Source of the DNA: Tricholoma matsutake
Taxonomy: Eukaryota > Basidiomycota > Agaricomycetes > Agaricales > Tricholomataceae
Direction: 5' to 3'
Length of the DNA stretch: 64,000 bases
Assembly: GCA_026075535.2 (NCBI GenBank)
Contig: AP026538.1
Location: 9,114,001-9,178,000 of the forward strand
The notes beneath the pieces are model-generated. The model was not told the DNA's origin. It was given only the letters and a program-made list of their open reading frames with translations, and made no database searches. Below are positions 1 to 10,604 of this stretch, piece after piece (within the stretch, counting starts at the first letter, position 1; the number at the start of each line of letters is the position of its first letter). The translations under genes were made by a program, and so were the position numbers.

Positions 1-1122
1 GAGTCTTCAACCACTCCTTCATTTCGTGCGATTTAAGTTCACCATTATCAGTGATATAGGTCCCGACTTTGAGGCCAGTTTCATTCTCCCAGGCAAGTTC
101 CCAAGCTTTAAGTTCCATGAAAGCATCATCTTTATTTTGCAATGGTATAGACCATGGGAATGAGGTGTAGTTGTCTACTATATCCATGATATAACGGTTC
201 CCCACATGCGACATTACTGAATGTGGTCCAGATAGATCCACCCACACCTTTTCCAGCTTCCTTGTCGCCTTATGGCCTGGTCCCTCCTGATGTTTCTTGG
301 GGACTGGAGACTTGGTCTGCTTGCCAAGGACACAGGAATCGCATTTAGGTAATTTTTGCAATGAAGCGAGTGGCGCACCAGTGAAAGTGCCCTTCTTGGC
401 CATATCCCAGAGTGCCTGGTAATTTGCATGACCCAGACGACGATGCCATGTCTCGAGAGTAGGGGTATTGTGAACCATTAGCGTGTGATCAGCCTGGGCC
501 GATGCAATGTTGAGCATGTAAAGCTTTCTAGATATGTGCAATCCACAAGCTATGAAGGCCCCAGAGGATTTATCAGTGAACCAGCATGTGTTACTGTCAA
601 AATGTGCGACAGTGTTAGAGTCGTCGGCCAGCATGCCCACTGAGATCAGCTGAACTGCCGATTTTGGGATGTAGAGGGCATTATGTAAAATAATTGATGT
701 GCCCCGGGCTATTCTTAGCTGTATATCACCAACACTGACAGCATCAATAGATGAACCACCGACACCTCTGACAGAGCGAGGTGAAATGGGTCATAAGGTG
801 AGGAAGTCAGACTTGTCGGGGGATATATGTACTGTAGCCCCAGAGTCAATAATAAAGGGGAGAGTGTCTAAGGTGATGCGTGAGCATCAAGTCTGTGAAA
901 GGGGTTCCATGGTGAGCGCATTGTCAGGGATGGGTGATGTATGGTGTTTCCAGTCCACTGTAGTGGTGAGCTCCTCCTCCACAGTAACCCATCCTTCATA
1001 TTCCAGCACATCTGAAGGGTCTAAAGGCAGTGGGTCGTGAGCAAGCCCAGCAAATTCCGGTGCAGGTGGGGTAGGAATATTGGGGTCGACCATGACAGTG
1101 AAGGCATGACCATTAATGTCCT
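1..1122 (-). pseudogene. copia-1 pol start: protease, GAG-pre-integrase, integrase start
   Basis: After the gag frameshift, the minus strand reads an acidic linker (1126-887), then an aspartic protease with an intact active-site motif DSGATVHIS (near 865-840). Next come a GAG-pre-integrase region and the integrase zinc-binding end with CDSCVLGKQ (near 340-320) and the first catalytic segment VWVDLSGPHS (near 240). The segment YITDNGEL (around 60-35) carries the second catalytic Asp. The window ends before the third catalytic residue. Frame is interrupted by stops (for example at about 214). Protease and zinc-binding residues that copia-2 has lost are kept here. Confidence 0.75.
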
Positions 1123-2001
1123 TCACGGTAATAGGAACCTTTGTAGTGCCAGCCGGTAAGGATTTCTTCTCACGGGCAGCCTGCGAGCAGCGATCGACTC
1201 CTTGAGTGATTTCCCAGCCATACCACCGCCAGGTTTAATGCAATATTGTTTTGCATGGCCAAGTTTCCCACAGTTAGTGTTGGTGCAGATTGGTGTGTTA
1301 GGGAGCTTGGAAGATTTGGACTGTGCGGTAAAAGCGGCATGGTTTTTGGAACCACCACACTGATCATTCTCAAGTAGTGATTGTTCATTCTCCAGAAATA
1401 ATTTGATATCCTTCGAGCCATATGGAGCTGAGAGGGAAGAAGTGGCAATATCCCATGAAATAATGGAGCAAGCATGTGGAAAATTATCACTAAGGGAATT
1501 AAGGAGAGCGATGCAACAAAGAAGATCAGCCTGTATATCACCCATGGCAAAAGCACGTTCAATTAACACACAAATCTTTTCTGCCATCTCAGGGAGTGGT
1601 GTGTCCTTTGTACACTGGATGGAAAGTGCTTGTTGTAAGAGCTGGACCTGCTGAATGGGGCCTTCCTTCTGGTGATGGTCCTGGAGAATTTTCCAGTTCG
1701 CATCAGGGCCTACTTTAATGTCCAGGAATTTATGCTTAGACAGAGAGACACTGGACGCGATAAACGCATACATGAGGTGGGAATTCGCCTTCCAGTTGGC
1801 AAGCGCTCGGAGTTCGGTAGAAGTGGGCTCAGGTATTCCACCCATAACATACTCATAAAGGCCATTTAATGATAAAGCAATAATAATCTCCTCGCACCAT
1901 TCTTTGTAATTTGATTTAAGTTTGTCGAGCTTCTCCCTGGTATATTGCACAGAAAGTTTGATAGGGGAAATGGATGGGGGATCAACAGTATCGGTACCCA
2001 T
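1123..2001 (-). pseudogene. copia-1 gag-like protein
   Basis: A 292-residue frame starts with MGTDTVDPPSISPIKLSVQY and shows the usual Copia gag layout: an N-terminal capsid-like region with 'SNYKEWCEEIIIALSLNG', then a zinc knuckle at about residues 236-251 with spacing CX4CX4HX4C, two residues longer between the first cysteines than the standard CX2CX4HX4C; copia-2 shows the same spacing. After the knuckle a frameshift near 1185 moves the reading frame into the one open from 1126 to 887. Upstream context is the LTR; downstream is the protease. Confidence 0.8.
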
Positions 2002-2211
2002 GATAGAAAACTGAGGTCAGTGGACAACGAGTGTGCAAAGGGAGATGAGAGAGACGCAATGGTAGAGCAGCCGGGTCCATGAAAGACAAAGGAATTGATC
2101 TGCGATCAAAAACAATCGGGGAAATGGATCAGAAGGTATGATGAAGCAGAACGTTGAGTGGCTAGGATACTTTCTCCTGTTGTTCAAAGACGACGAGAAT
2201 GGCCCATAACC

Positions 2212-2557
2212 TGTAGAAAGTGAATCCTAGTATAAACAACTCAGTCTCTGGATAAGTGACTGTATTAATCTGTACTATACCTAGTATAAACAACTGTTGT
2301 AGTAGAGTAAGTATGCATCAATAAATATGTATAGTAAATATAGCTCACCTCAGTCTCTGGATAAGTGACTGAGGTGATAAAGTAAACTACTGAAGATATA
2401 TATATGTGTAATGCATAACAAAAGGATGTGTGTTAAAGGAAAAGAGACAAGGGGAAACTTAAACATGAACCGACCACGCGGATCAAAGGGAATGCTAAAA
2501 ATAGCACACACATCAAACGCATCAAAAACGTTACGGACTCACAGTGTGATTCCAACA
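2212..2557 (-). repeat. 5' LTR of copia-1 (346 bp)
   Basis: On the plus strand it begins TGTAGAAAG and ends TTCCAACA, with repeated 'CTCAGTCTCTGGATAAGTGACTG' style motifs shared with the copia-2 LTR. Immediately inside (2201-2211) lies GGCCCATAACC, the complement of the primer-binding site GGTTATGGGCC. Confidence 0.85.
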
Positions 2558-2672
2558 CCTAGGTGGTCCAGTTTGGTTCTAGCAGTATCTGGGTCAGTCC
2601 TGGACTGGTTTAGGTTGCAGTCTTTATGTTTTTGGGTCAAAAAACCGAACTGGACTGGACCCTTAAACACTA
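2558..2672. mobile_element. Right end of an hAT-type element split by copia-1
   Basis: The stretch from CCTAGGTGGTCC to CCCTTAAACACTA closely matches the right end of the element at 5343-6485, including the terminal AAACACTA. It begins exactly where the copia-1 LTR ends, so copia-1 inserted into it; the left part lies beyond the window. It also interrupts the intron-like tract of the family X sequence that resumes at 2673. Confidence 0.65.
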
Positions 2673-3059
2673 TTATCAATCAACTAATTGTATTTTATTG
2701 CTTTTTAGGTTATATACTACTGGGGATGACCTGCCACAATGAAAAATGCGCAACCCACACCCACACCCACCTGATCCCCTCCTCCCCATTCAAATGGGAT
2801 ATGAGGCTGTCGACATGGGCTAGGAGGGTGCAGAGGGATGCCAGGAGACCCCAGAAGGGGGGTACCTGCCTAGTAAGCACCCACCAACCTTTGTACTTGC
2901 ACCACGTTGCACTGACATGCCCAAACCCCCTCCCCCCCCCAAAAAAAAACAGAAATCCAAATGGGGGACAATGGGGATGAACAACGACAAGCCACCCACC
3001 CCCAGCCTCACGAGCAACTGCTCGTGGGGTGGATCATGGGTGGAATGACAGACAACACA

Positions 3060-3548
3060 TAGGGCAAGGCAGGGGTCACTCCTGGGTGTCAAATCTCATA
3101 CCCTTATCCCTACCCCTGAACACCCTACCCTTAGGGGTAAGGGTATGGAAACATATAAGGGTTGCCAAGGGTATGAGAGGGTTTGTCAAGGGTACAAGGG
3201 TTTGGCACAAAATCAACATATTTAGAGCAAAATTCATTTGAAAAGTGTTGATAACTATTGTATTTACTATTAATATCACATATTAATACCTCTTATTAAC
3301 ATATGAAAGCCATTATCATGTTGGACAATCCCAAAATCTGAATTGAATTGATGAAAATCTTGAATATGAGTCTTTGTAGCTGAAAAAATCAAATGATATT
3401 CTTACATAAGCATACCCCTGGCACACCCCTGTACCCTTAGTAAGGGTACAGGGGTATGCAAGGGTATGAACTTCCAAACCCCTACCCTTACCCCTCATAC
3501 CCTTAGCCCAAAAGCACAAGGGTATACCCCTACCCCTGCCTTGCCTTA
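3060..3548. mobile_element. hAT-type MITE, 489 bp, TSD ACAACACA
   Basis: The ends are TAGGGCAAGGCAGGGG and its near-complement CCCCTGCCTTGCCTTA, flanked on both sides by a perfect 8-bp duplication ACAACACA (3052-3059 and 3549-3556). The subterminal parts are rich in 'AAGGGTA' motifs in both orientations. An 8-bp duplication and a TAG-starting inverted repeat are the hAT signature. No transposase is present. Confidence 0.8.
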
Positions 3549-3577
3549 ACAACACACCTAGCACAGCAGGGTCGTGT

Positions 3578-3850
3578 CCCCTCCCCCTCCCCCGCACTTC
3601 GTGTGGGGAGGGGTTTTTTTTGTACTTTTAATTATTTGTTAGTATTGTGCCCCCCCCCTCCCCCATTTTGCATGGGGGAGGGATTTTTTTCTTCATGTTT
3701 TTACCTCCCCCCTCACGTTTGGTGTGAGGGGTTAGCTTTTTATGTATATAAATAAAACTCCCTCTTGCATCTTGTGAGAGGGAGGATTTTTTGTTTATGT
3801 ATGTATTCACAATCATCCCCACTCCCTTGCATTCAATGTGAGGGATGTGG
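3578..3850. repeat. Array of five GC-rich hairpins with T-runs (copy 1)
   Basis: Five consecutive inverted repeats, each with a C-rich left arm, a short loop (for example CACTTCGTG, ATTTTGCAT, ACGTTTGGTGT) and a G-rich right arm followed by a run of T. The same array in the same order recurs at 62545-62815. The pattern resembles strong intrinsic terminators or structured RNA, but function is inferred only. Confidence 0.7.
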
Positions 3851-3943
3851 TTAATTAAAAAATTTTGATCTTAACTACTTTGAAAAAAATTAGAGTTGTG
3901 AGTTTGAGTGTCATGAATAAACCTTATATTACTAACTAATAAT

Positions 3944-4035
3944 TCTCCTGTGGCTCAACTGGTTAAGCACACATGTTTGGTTTGTCATGTGATTACTCTA
4001 ATCAATATGTCTTGAGTTCAATCCTTACTCTGCAC
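3944..4035 (+). ncRNA. tRNA-like Pol III segment of family X (copy 1)
   Basis: A near-consensus A box TGGCTCAACTGG (3951-3962) and a B box GAGTTCAATCC (4014-4024) are 51 nt apart. Between them is a CACATG/CATGTG stem and an extra arm, as in long-variable-arm tRNAs. The cloverleaf is degraded in the T stem, so this is tRNA-derived, not a working tRNA gene. A homologous copy lies at 62914-63005. Confidence 0.55.
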
Positions 4036-4134
4036 AGATATATTTTGTAGGCACTTTGACAACTTAAGACTTGAAATTTGACTATCCATTAGGGTATATA
4101 CTCTAAGTTGAGCATCTGGAGTAACCGGAATCTG

Positions 4135-4210
4135 GTCAGAATAACTGGAATAACTGGACTCTGACTGGAATAACTGGACTCCAACTGGAATAACTGGACT
4201 CTGATCAGAA
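4135..4210. repeat. Tandem repeat, unit like GGAATAACTGGACT
   Basis: Three to four imperfect copies of a unit of about 20-24 bp containing AATAACTGGACTC. It occupies the position of the 'GGATTCCTGGT' repeats near the end of the other family X copy, so it is probably subterminal to that element. Confidence 0.6.
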
Positions 4211-4232
4211 TAGGTGGGGGAGGGTAAATTAC

Positions 4233-4415
4233 AGCCTCCTGGACATATACCAGATGCTCTGACCAACTGAGCTATCAGGTCTTATAGGGTTAAACAGAAC
4301 AAGGATACCATATAACCAGACACAGATTGCTACAACTATCACATCACTTGTGTGTGTGTGCAAACTATGGTCTGTTAAGCACTGATTAAGCAGTGACAGA
4401 TTATATAATCCAACA
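4233..4415 (-). repeat. Truncated TRIM LTR fragment
   Basis: Matches the 224-bp LTR of the TRIM at 56968-57485 from within the tRNA-like region (T-arm lost) to the terminal CCAACA at 4415. The tRNA-like A box (TAGCTCAGTTGG, minus strand) is retained; the B box is gone. The truncation coincides with the end of family X copy 1, consistent with insertion of family X into this LTR. Confidence 0.8.
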
Positions 4416-4459
4416 GTTACATATATGCACATTAAAAGGAATAAGATTGTCATTGAGTA

Positions 4460-5240
4460 ATGGAACATCAGTGGGAATTGGAAAGGGGATTGGTAATGGT
4501 GTTAATATTCCCATGGGACGATGGTCTGATCAGAATTTCTGAGAACCTGCTTTCAAATGATTTCAGATTATGCTCCCTCCTTTCCTTCAAAGTTGCATAT
4601 GTCTTCAATGTGATATCTTGCTATTTCAGCTTCTCAACCTTGGCCATGTAGAGATGATGACTGGCATCCTTGTATGATGTGCCAAGCTGGTTTTGCAGGG
4701 CCTTCACTGCAGCATGGCAGTTCAACAACTCTCTGTCTGTCAAGCTCTGCAACAGCATGAACTAATGGCAAACACTAACTGAGGATGATGACAACTTACT
4801 GGATTGGTAGGTAGCATGAGCTGGTTTTGGGTGACAAGGAAGTATGGTTCATTGGTCATGTTTCCCAACTGTAAATGGATGATGGGGGATAGACAGTGTG
4901 CATCAGCCCCAAGAAGAGTTGGCCAGCAATGCTTTGAAATGTACCCCCCATCTGCATTGCACACATTGAATTCAAGCTTCTTGTGATCACAACCCCTACA
5001 AAGAATTTAGTGGAGATTTCAATGGACAAACAAACTATGGACACCAAGCCAACTTTCCAAAGGCTTCTGACATGTTTAGTCTGTGGGCAGATCATGTAAA
5101 CACCTTGCAGTCTGCCACCCCTTTCCTTATCACACTCACAATGAAGTTTAGCATTTTTAAAGTCCAGTCCATCAAACAGAAAAAATTGGCAACCAAACTG
5201 GACCAAACTGTGGTCTGGTCTTTTTCTATTGTCTCCTATC
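4460..5240 (-). pseudogene. Unrecognised gene remnant with one plausible intron
   Basis: On the minus strand, readable peptide runs include a segment with LQGVYMICPQTKHVRSLWK (near 5120-5060), one ending in QLMLPTNP (near 4800), and a downstream exon starting SLTDRELLNCHAAVKALQN (4746 down). An intron of 53 bp (4747-4799, GTAAGT..CAG) joins the last two in frame. The C-terminal part is Lys/Leu-rich and may be a coiled coil. The frame is broken upstream. I cannot assign a family; it could be an old transposon gene or a decayed host gene. Confidence 0.35.
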
Positions 5241-5334
5241 TGTTCCATTGCAATACTTAACATCTTAAAGTCCAGTCCATTAAACTGGCAACCAAACTGG
5301 ACCAAACTGCAGTCTGGTCTTTTTATTGGTTGCA
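5139..5334. repeat. Tandem duplication of an hAT-end-like ~120-bp unit
   Basis: Two adjacent units each contain AAAGTCCAGTCCAT, 'CAACCAAACTGGACCAAACTG' type text and GTCTGGTCTTTTT. The motif AAGTCCAGTCCAT also matches the terminal region of the hAT element that begins at 5343, so these look like duplicated, decayed ends. Confidence 0.5.
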
Positions 5335-5342
5335 GTTGCCCA

Positions 5343-6485
5343 TAGCATTCAAGGGTCCAGTCCATAGGACCGAAAAAAAGACCAAAATTGAACTGAATTG
5401 GACCAGAAAAGACCAGACCAGTGGTCTATTTATGGATGGGTTTTTTGCAGTCCAGTTAGCAGTCTTTCCATTTTGAAAAATGTCATAAAACTGAAGAAAA
5501 CAGGTTTCAACCAGTTAAGACTGATCTTATCATGGGAACATATATTGGACCATGTTCCCACATAAAATGCAGTGAATTCGACCTCTGGTTCATAAAAAAC
5601 AGTTAAGAATTGAGCAACATATAACCAAATCCATTTTTGTATGAGTATTTTGTTGTATCAGATTGTCTTTCATTGCATCTTACTCATATGTTCATCATTT
5701 CCTTGATTATATTAATGAGCATAGGGCTAACATGTATGATAATACTCCTACCATCTGTCAATGCATGCTAGGCATCACATAATTTATGGTTATCACCAAG
5801 GGGGGGCAGGAACTTTATTTTTTCATACCATGCCCAAAAAAGGGGCAAAAAATATAATATTTTTTCTGATATTTTTTCTGGGTGTTTTGGATCATTCTGC
5901 ATATCTTCAAAAAATGTTTTTGCCTAACTGACCCCAAATAAGGCAGGTGACCTACCATTTTAGGCAATAAAGTCTCACCTACTACTCACAAAACCAATAA
6001 CCAGAAATTTTTGAAAAAATTACCAATCAACTCAGAATCATTTTCTATGCCAGAAATAGGCATTGTACACTTTTTTTGTATTACTACCCCCTTGGTTGTC
6101 ACATTACATTTCTTGGTGTTCAGCACAAGTCATTCATTAGATGTGATTTTATATTGATCATAGCCAAGTCAAATCTTGATGAAATCTTTTAAAAGTTGAA
6201 CCAAACAATGGGGAATTACCATGTCTGTGTCTGTACAATGGTTATAGGGTCCGTATAATAGTTGCTAAGATACATATGGGTTATATTGGTATGACAAATT
6301 TCATGACAAAATATTGGTCTGAACCAGTCTTAACCAGTCTTTTCAGGTCCATTAACTGGAAAGGACCAGTCCTAGGTGGTCTAGTTCAGTCCTCACAGTA
6401 TCTGGGCTGGTCCTGGACCCGTTTAGATTGTGGTCTTTCAATTTTTGGGTCAAAAAACCAAACTGGACTGGACCCTTAAACACTA
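5343..6485. mobile_element. Non-autonomous hAT-type element, 1143 bp
   Basis: The left end TAGCATTCAAGGGTCCAGTCC and the right end complement TAGTGTTTAAGGGTCCAGTCC form an inverted repeat, flanked by GTTGCCCA (5335-5342) and GTTGGCCA (6486-6493), 7 of 8 bases identical. The interior is AT-rich with no transposase. Its right end matches that of the split copy at 2558-2672, and its termini resemble those of the palindrome at 13155-13598. Confidence 0.6.
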
Positions 6486-6800
6486 GTTGGCCAAGATTTT
6501 ACTGATAGTCAGTTGTGGTCTTAGGAATTAAACATTTACTAAAAACTGATGAAAACTGGTTGCAGTCAGTTGCAACCAGTTTATTTACATAGTATATGTA
6601 TCCACTATAGCTAATACTATACCAGGGCATGCCCAACAAAAAGTATGAAAAGTGTGGGTTTATATGCCCTGCAGGTGTGCATGGACCATTTGTATGCCAA
6701 AAGGAAAAGTGACACCACTTTGTTGACACCATTCCCATGACTGTGTCAAGAACTGATCCTCACCCTCTCAGAACCCAATGTCTTCCCACACTCATGTTCC

Positions 6801-7218
6801 TGTAGAAAATCAATCCTAGTGTAAACAAGAATAATCTCAGTCCTTGGATAAGTGACTGTATTACATGAGACTGTACCTAGTGTAAACAAGAATAATCTAA
6901 GGTACAGTAAGTATCATTCCATGGAGCAGAGTGTAAACAACACTCACCTCAGTCCTTGGATAAGTGACTGAGGTGACTATCTATCTGCCTACATATATAT
7001 ATACATTCAGTTGAACAAAAGAAAGGACGAAAGAAAAAAAGGTGTCTTTGATGCGTTTGTGTGAACGCATCAAAGGAAGTGCTAAGAATAGCACATGCAT
7101 CATGAAGGTTGATCTTGGCTGATCACATACCGCATTTGTCTCGCAACATCAAAGGGATGTGTCAAAAATAGGACACACATCAATATGCATCAAATGGATC
7201 ACGGTGTGAATCCCAACA
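6801..7218 (-). repeat. 3' LTR of copia-2 (418 bp)
   Basis: TG..CA ends. Sixteen substitutions separate it from the 5' LTR at 11931-12348; fifteen are transitions, all explicable as loss of a CpG in one or both copies. A polypurine tract GGTGAGGAGGAG (minus strand, 7219-7230) abuts it. Confidence 0.95.
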
Positions 7219-7259
7219 CTCCTCCTCACCGTGGTCACTCCTCCTTGCATGGAATCGTC

Positions 7260-10200
7260 CTAGCGTAGCCCAAGGAAGCCTCTGAGGTAAGTGAACCATT
7301 GGACATCAAGCACTTTGGTGAACATGTCCGCAACATTCTTGTGGGTGTTGACATATGTGAGCCAAAGGTGATTAGACTGGACATGATCGCAAAGAAAATG
7401 ATACTTGATGTCTACGTGTTTGACTCGGGAGTGCAGAAGGGGGTCTTCGGAGAGAGCTTTGGCTGTGGTGTTGTCACAGAAAATAGTAGTCGGCAGGATT
7501 TGGTTGTAGTTAATAGAGTTGAGTAGGGTATGGAGCCAGATACATTCTTTGGCCACCTCAAATGCAGCAATGTATTCTGCCTCACATGAAGATGCAGCAA
7601 CGACCTTCTGTTTGCGCACTGACCAGGAGATGGCACCAGAGCCGAGTGAGCAGACATAACCCCCGATGCTTCGACACGTGTCAAGGCAGCTAGCCCAGTC
7701 AGAGTTGCTATAGGCATGGAGTGTGATAGGAGAGGCTCCCCCGAGGCACAACTTGAGGTCTCTCGTCCCCTTGAGATAGCGAATGAGTCTTATGGCAGCC
7801 CCCCAGTGTTCGAAGGAGTAAGAGTCAAGATACTGCGAGAGCTGTTGGACCGCGTAGGAGATATTGGGGCGCATGGAGATTGCCAGGTACAGCAGACAGC
7901 CTATGAGGGAACGGTAGGGTATTTTACTAAGTTGCAGTCAATCTTCAGCATTAGTAGACTGTAGGGAAGTGCGGCGCAGTTTGCATCCAGGTTCGAGAGG
8001 GGCAGACACCGGGTGGGAATCTTTTTGGCCAAACTGCTCAATAATTTTGTCGATGAGGGCAGTTTGGAAGAGCATAACAGTTCTGGCAGCCTGGTCCCAG
8101 GATATGGCGATCCCCATAATAAAGCATGCAGTACCCAGGTCAGAGATCATCCATATGGTCTGCATTTGAGCCTTGAAGCACTCGTTTTCTTCCCTGGAGT
8201 CTGAAATAGAGAGATAGTCGTCGACATGAACAGCACAAATAACAATCCCACTGTCAGTCTTGCGATAGTAAATGCAGGATTCACAGGCCAAACGCATAAA
8301 CCCCCACTCTATCATCTGGGTGTTCAGCATCTGGTTCCAAATGCGACCACTCTGCTTCATCCTGTACAAGCCGCACCGAAGTTCCCACACCCAGTCTTCC
8401 TTGCCAGGCTCCTCAAATCTGACAGGCTGTTGCATATACTGCACTTCATCCTCGGGCAGTAAACCATACAGGAACGTGGTCTTAACATCGATCTGTTGCG
8501 CATCCCAGCCCAGGGAGGCAGCTAAATGTAGTAGGATATGCCATGATTCCATGCGTGCGGTAGGTGAGGTGGTTTTAGTGTAATCTTTACCATATATTTG
8601 TTCAAAACCTTTGAAAACAAGACGCACTTTCCATCTAACTGCATTCCCCTTCTCATCACGCTTGATATGGAAAACGGGTTCCCCTTTTCAGATCTGCTTG
8701 CCAGATGGTACCTCTGATCGTGGTATGAGCTTGTAAACGCCCATGTCCTTTAAAGATCTCAACTCCTCCCGGTACCCAGCTTCCCATTGTGCTGAGTCCT
8801 TAGCTTCATTCCATGTCCTGGGCTCATCCTCGAACTGGAGGGATTCCAGATCAATGTCAGTCATTTCCAAGATCAGGGCAAGAAGCTTGTGTGCCTGATC
8901 ACTGAGATCAAGGTTACCAAAAGTCCGACTGAGATCATTGATCACATCATTACTGGCGGAAGTCTCCCCAGAATGATCAGTATTCCATTCCATTGTGCAC
9001 TTCGCTTCCCTCCATTGTCTCCATTGTTCCTTGATGCAATCAGCGCTTTCCCGAGAAGCTCATACAGCTAACTCAGTGCGGGTAGTGGCTGGCCCACCGC
9101 CTGGGTTACATTCAGTTGGCATTTGGACGTGGGTTGACCAGCGTGGGGGTTGGGTTGGTTGTATAATTGGTTCTGCAGGTGAGCCATCAATTTCATCGTC
9201 GTCGTCATTATGCGGAAGCAGAGGTGTTGGGTATATGGGTTCAGTGATTACGGGTTCTGATGCACCAGGTACTTCCCCTGGTCCTGATGGGCAGTACCCC
9301 TCATGGCTTTCAATGAAGCGGACATGGTAGGAACTGTGTACCTTATGGGTGGAACAGTCATAGCAACGGTAGGCTTTGGATTTGAGTTCATACCCAACCA
9401 GTATGCATTCTATAGAACGGTCAAAGATTTTTGGGTTGTCTTTCTTAGGAATGAGGATGAAAGCGCGACAGCCGATTTCATGTAAGTATGAGTAATCAGG
9501 TGCATGTCTATGCCAGAGTGTTATTCCATGTAAAGGGCGAGTAGTAGTTCTGGCATGCAGGTGTACAGCAGTGAGGTAAAATTCGTCCCAGAGATAAGCT
9601 GGTAGCTGGGCATAGATCCGCATTGTTCGTGCCTTGGCCATAAGAGTTCTGTGCATGCATTCAACACGCCCAATGTGTGCTGATGTGTGTGGAGCAGTAA
9701 AAAGCTGATCAGTACCCCTGGATTTGAGCCATGCCTCCATTTGGTGAGACTTAAGCTTGCCGTTGTCAGTGATGTAAGTCCCAACTTTCAGACCAGTCTC
9801 AGCCTCATGAGCAAGTTCCCATGCCTGTAGTTCAGGAAATGTGTCGTCCTTATTCTTTAATGGAATAGACCATGGGAAAGATGTATAGTCATCAATGATA
9901 TCCATCACATATTCGTTACCAGTACGGGACCTGACAGCATGCGGCCCAGATAAGTCTACCCATACTTTCTCTAGCCTCCTTGTCACCTTATGCCCATCGC
10001 CCTCCTTTTGCTTCTTTGGGACTGATGTTCTCGTCTGCTTTCCGAGGATGCTTGTGTCACATTTTGGTGGTCTCGAGGTGTAGGATGTGGATGCACCTGT
10101 GAGCATTCCCTTTTTGGCCATGTCCCATATTGATTGGTAGTTCGCATGACCGAGATGACAGTGCCAAGTTTCAAGGGTGGGGTGAGCATGCATAGTAAAG

Positions 10201-10604
10201 GCGTCGTCAGCTGTGGCGGAGTGCAAGGTGAGCGTGTAGAGTTTTTTGGAAGGTAGTCGGGAGCCTCAAGCAATAAGAGCCCCAGTAGATTTGTCAGTGA
10301 TCCAACAAGAAGAGGAATCAAAATGTGTGATAGTGTTGGAGTCCTCAGCAAGGGAGCTGACAGAGATGAGGCAGACCGTCGCATTTGGTATGTAGAGGGT
10401 ATTACATAATGTGATCAACATGCCTCGCACCACCCATAATTTGATATCACCGATGCCAATGGCAGTGATAGAGGAACTGCCAATCCCTTTTACTGGGTGG
10501 GGTTGAATGGCATGAAGGGAAAGAAAGTCAGATTTGTCTGGAGATATATGTGCAGTGGCACCAGTGTTGACAATGAAGGGAAATTCCATGAGGGACAACT
10601 CACT
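7260..10604 (-). pseudogene. copia-2 pol: protease, integrase, reverse transcriptase, RNase H
   Basis: Read 3' to 5' on the plus strand, one frame throughout. Protease (10598-10266): the active-site motif reads NTGATAHIS instead of D[ST]GAT, so the catalytic Asp is Asn. Integrase (10226-9060): HCHLGHANY plus CDTSILGKQ, with the second zinc Cys replaced by Ser; VWVDLSGP, YITDNGK and GRVECMHRTLM keep the D, D and E. RT (8627-7938): DVKTTFLYG and the HVDDYLSI catalytic motif. RNase H (7874-7260): SNSDWASC, ISWSVRKQ, SSCEAEYIA. In-frame TGA stops lie at 10266, 9060, 8688 and 7938, plus 10605 before the protease. Usual pol length; not functional as it stands. Confidence 0.92.

Larger units (their letters stand above)
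1..2557 (-). mobile_element. copia-1: partial Ty1/Copia LTR retrotransposon, 5' part
   Basis: The 5' LTR (2212-2557), primer-binding site, gag, protease and start of integrase of a Copia element read leftward off the window edge, so RT, RNase H and the 3' LTR lie outside. The order gag-PR-IN identifies the Copia superfamily. It is a different family from copia-2: the LTR is 346 rather than 418 bp and the proteins are clearly diverged. It sits inside an hAT-like sequence whose right end survives at 2558-2672. The target duplication cannot be tested because the other end is missing. Confidence 0.9.
2673..4230 (+). mobile_element. Family X composite element, degenerate copy 1 (right part)
   Basis: Same order of parts as the complete copy at 61169-63242: an intron end with 'TTTTTAGGTTATA' (2700-2715), GC-rich tracts, a GAGCAACTGCTC palindrome (3013-3024), five GC-rich hairpins each followed by T-runs (3578-3850), a tRNA-like segment (3944-4035), a subterminal tandem repeat of 'GGAATAACTGGACT' (4135-4210) and a degenerate terminal repeat around 4215-4230. 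An hAT MITE (3060-3548) is inserted in it. The copy itself appears to have inserted into a TRIM LTR, whose remainder begins at about 4233. Confidence 0.6.

Noticed and set aside
2411..2980. 189-codon plus-strand frame
   Set aside because: It runs from the copia-1 LTR through an hAT end into family X, three unrelated pieces.
3578..3850. Bacterial-type terminators
   Set aside because: Hairpins followed by T-runs look like intrinsic terminators, but the setting is a fungal nuclear transposon and Pol II does not use them; kept only as structured repeats.
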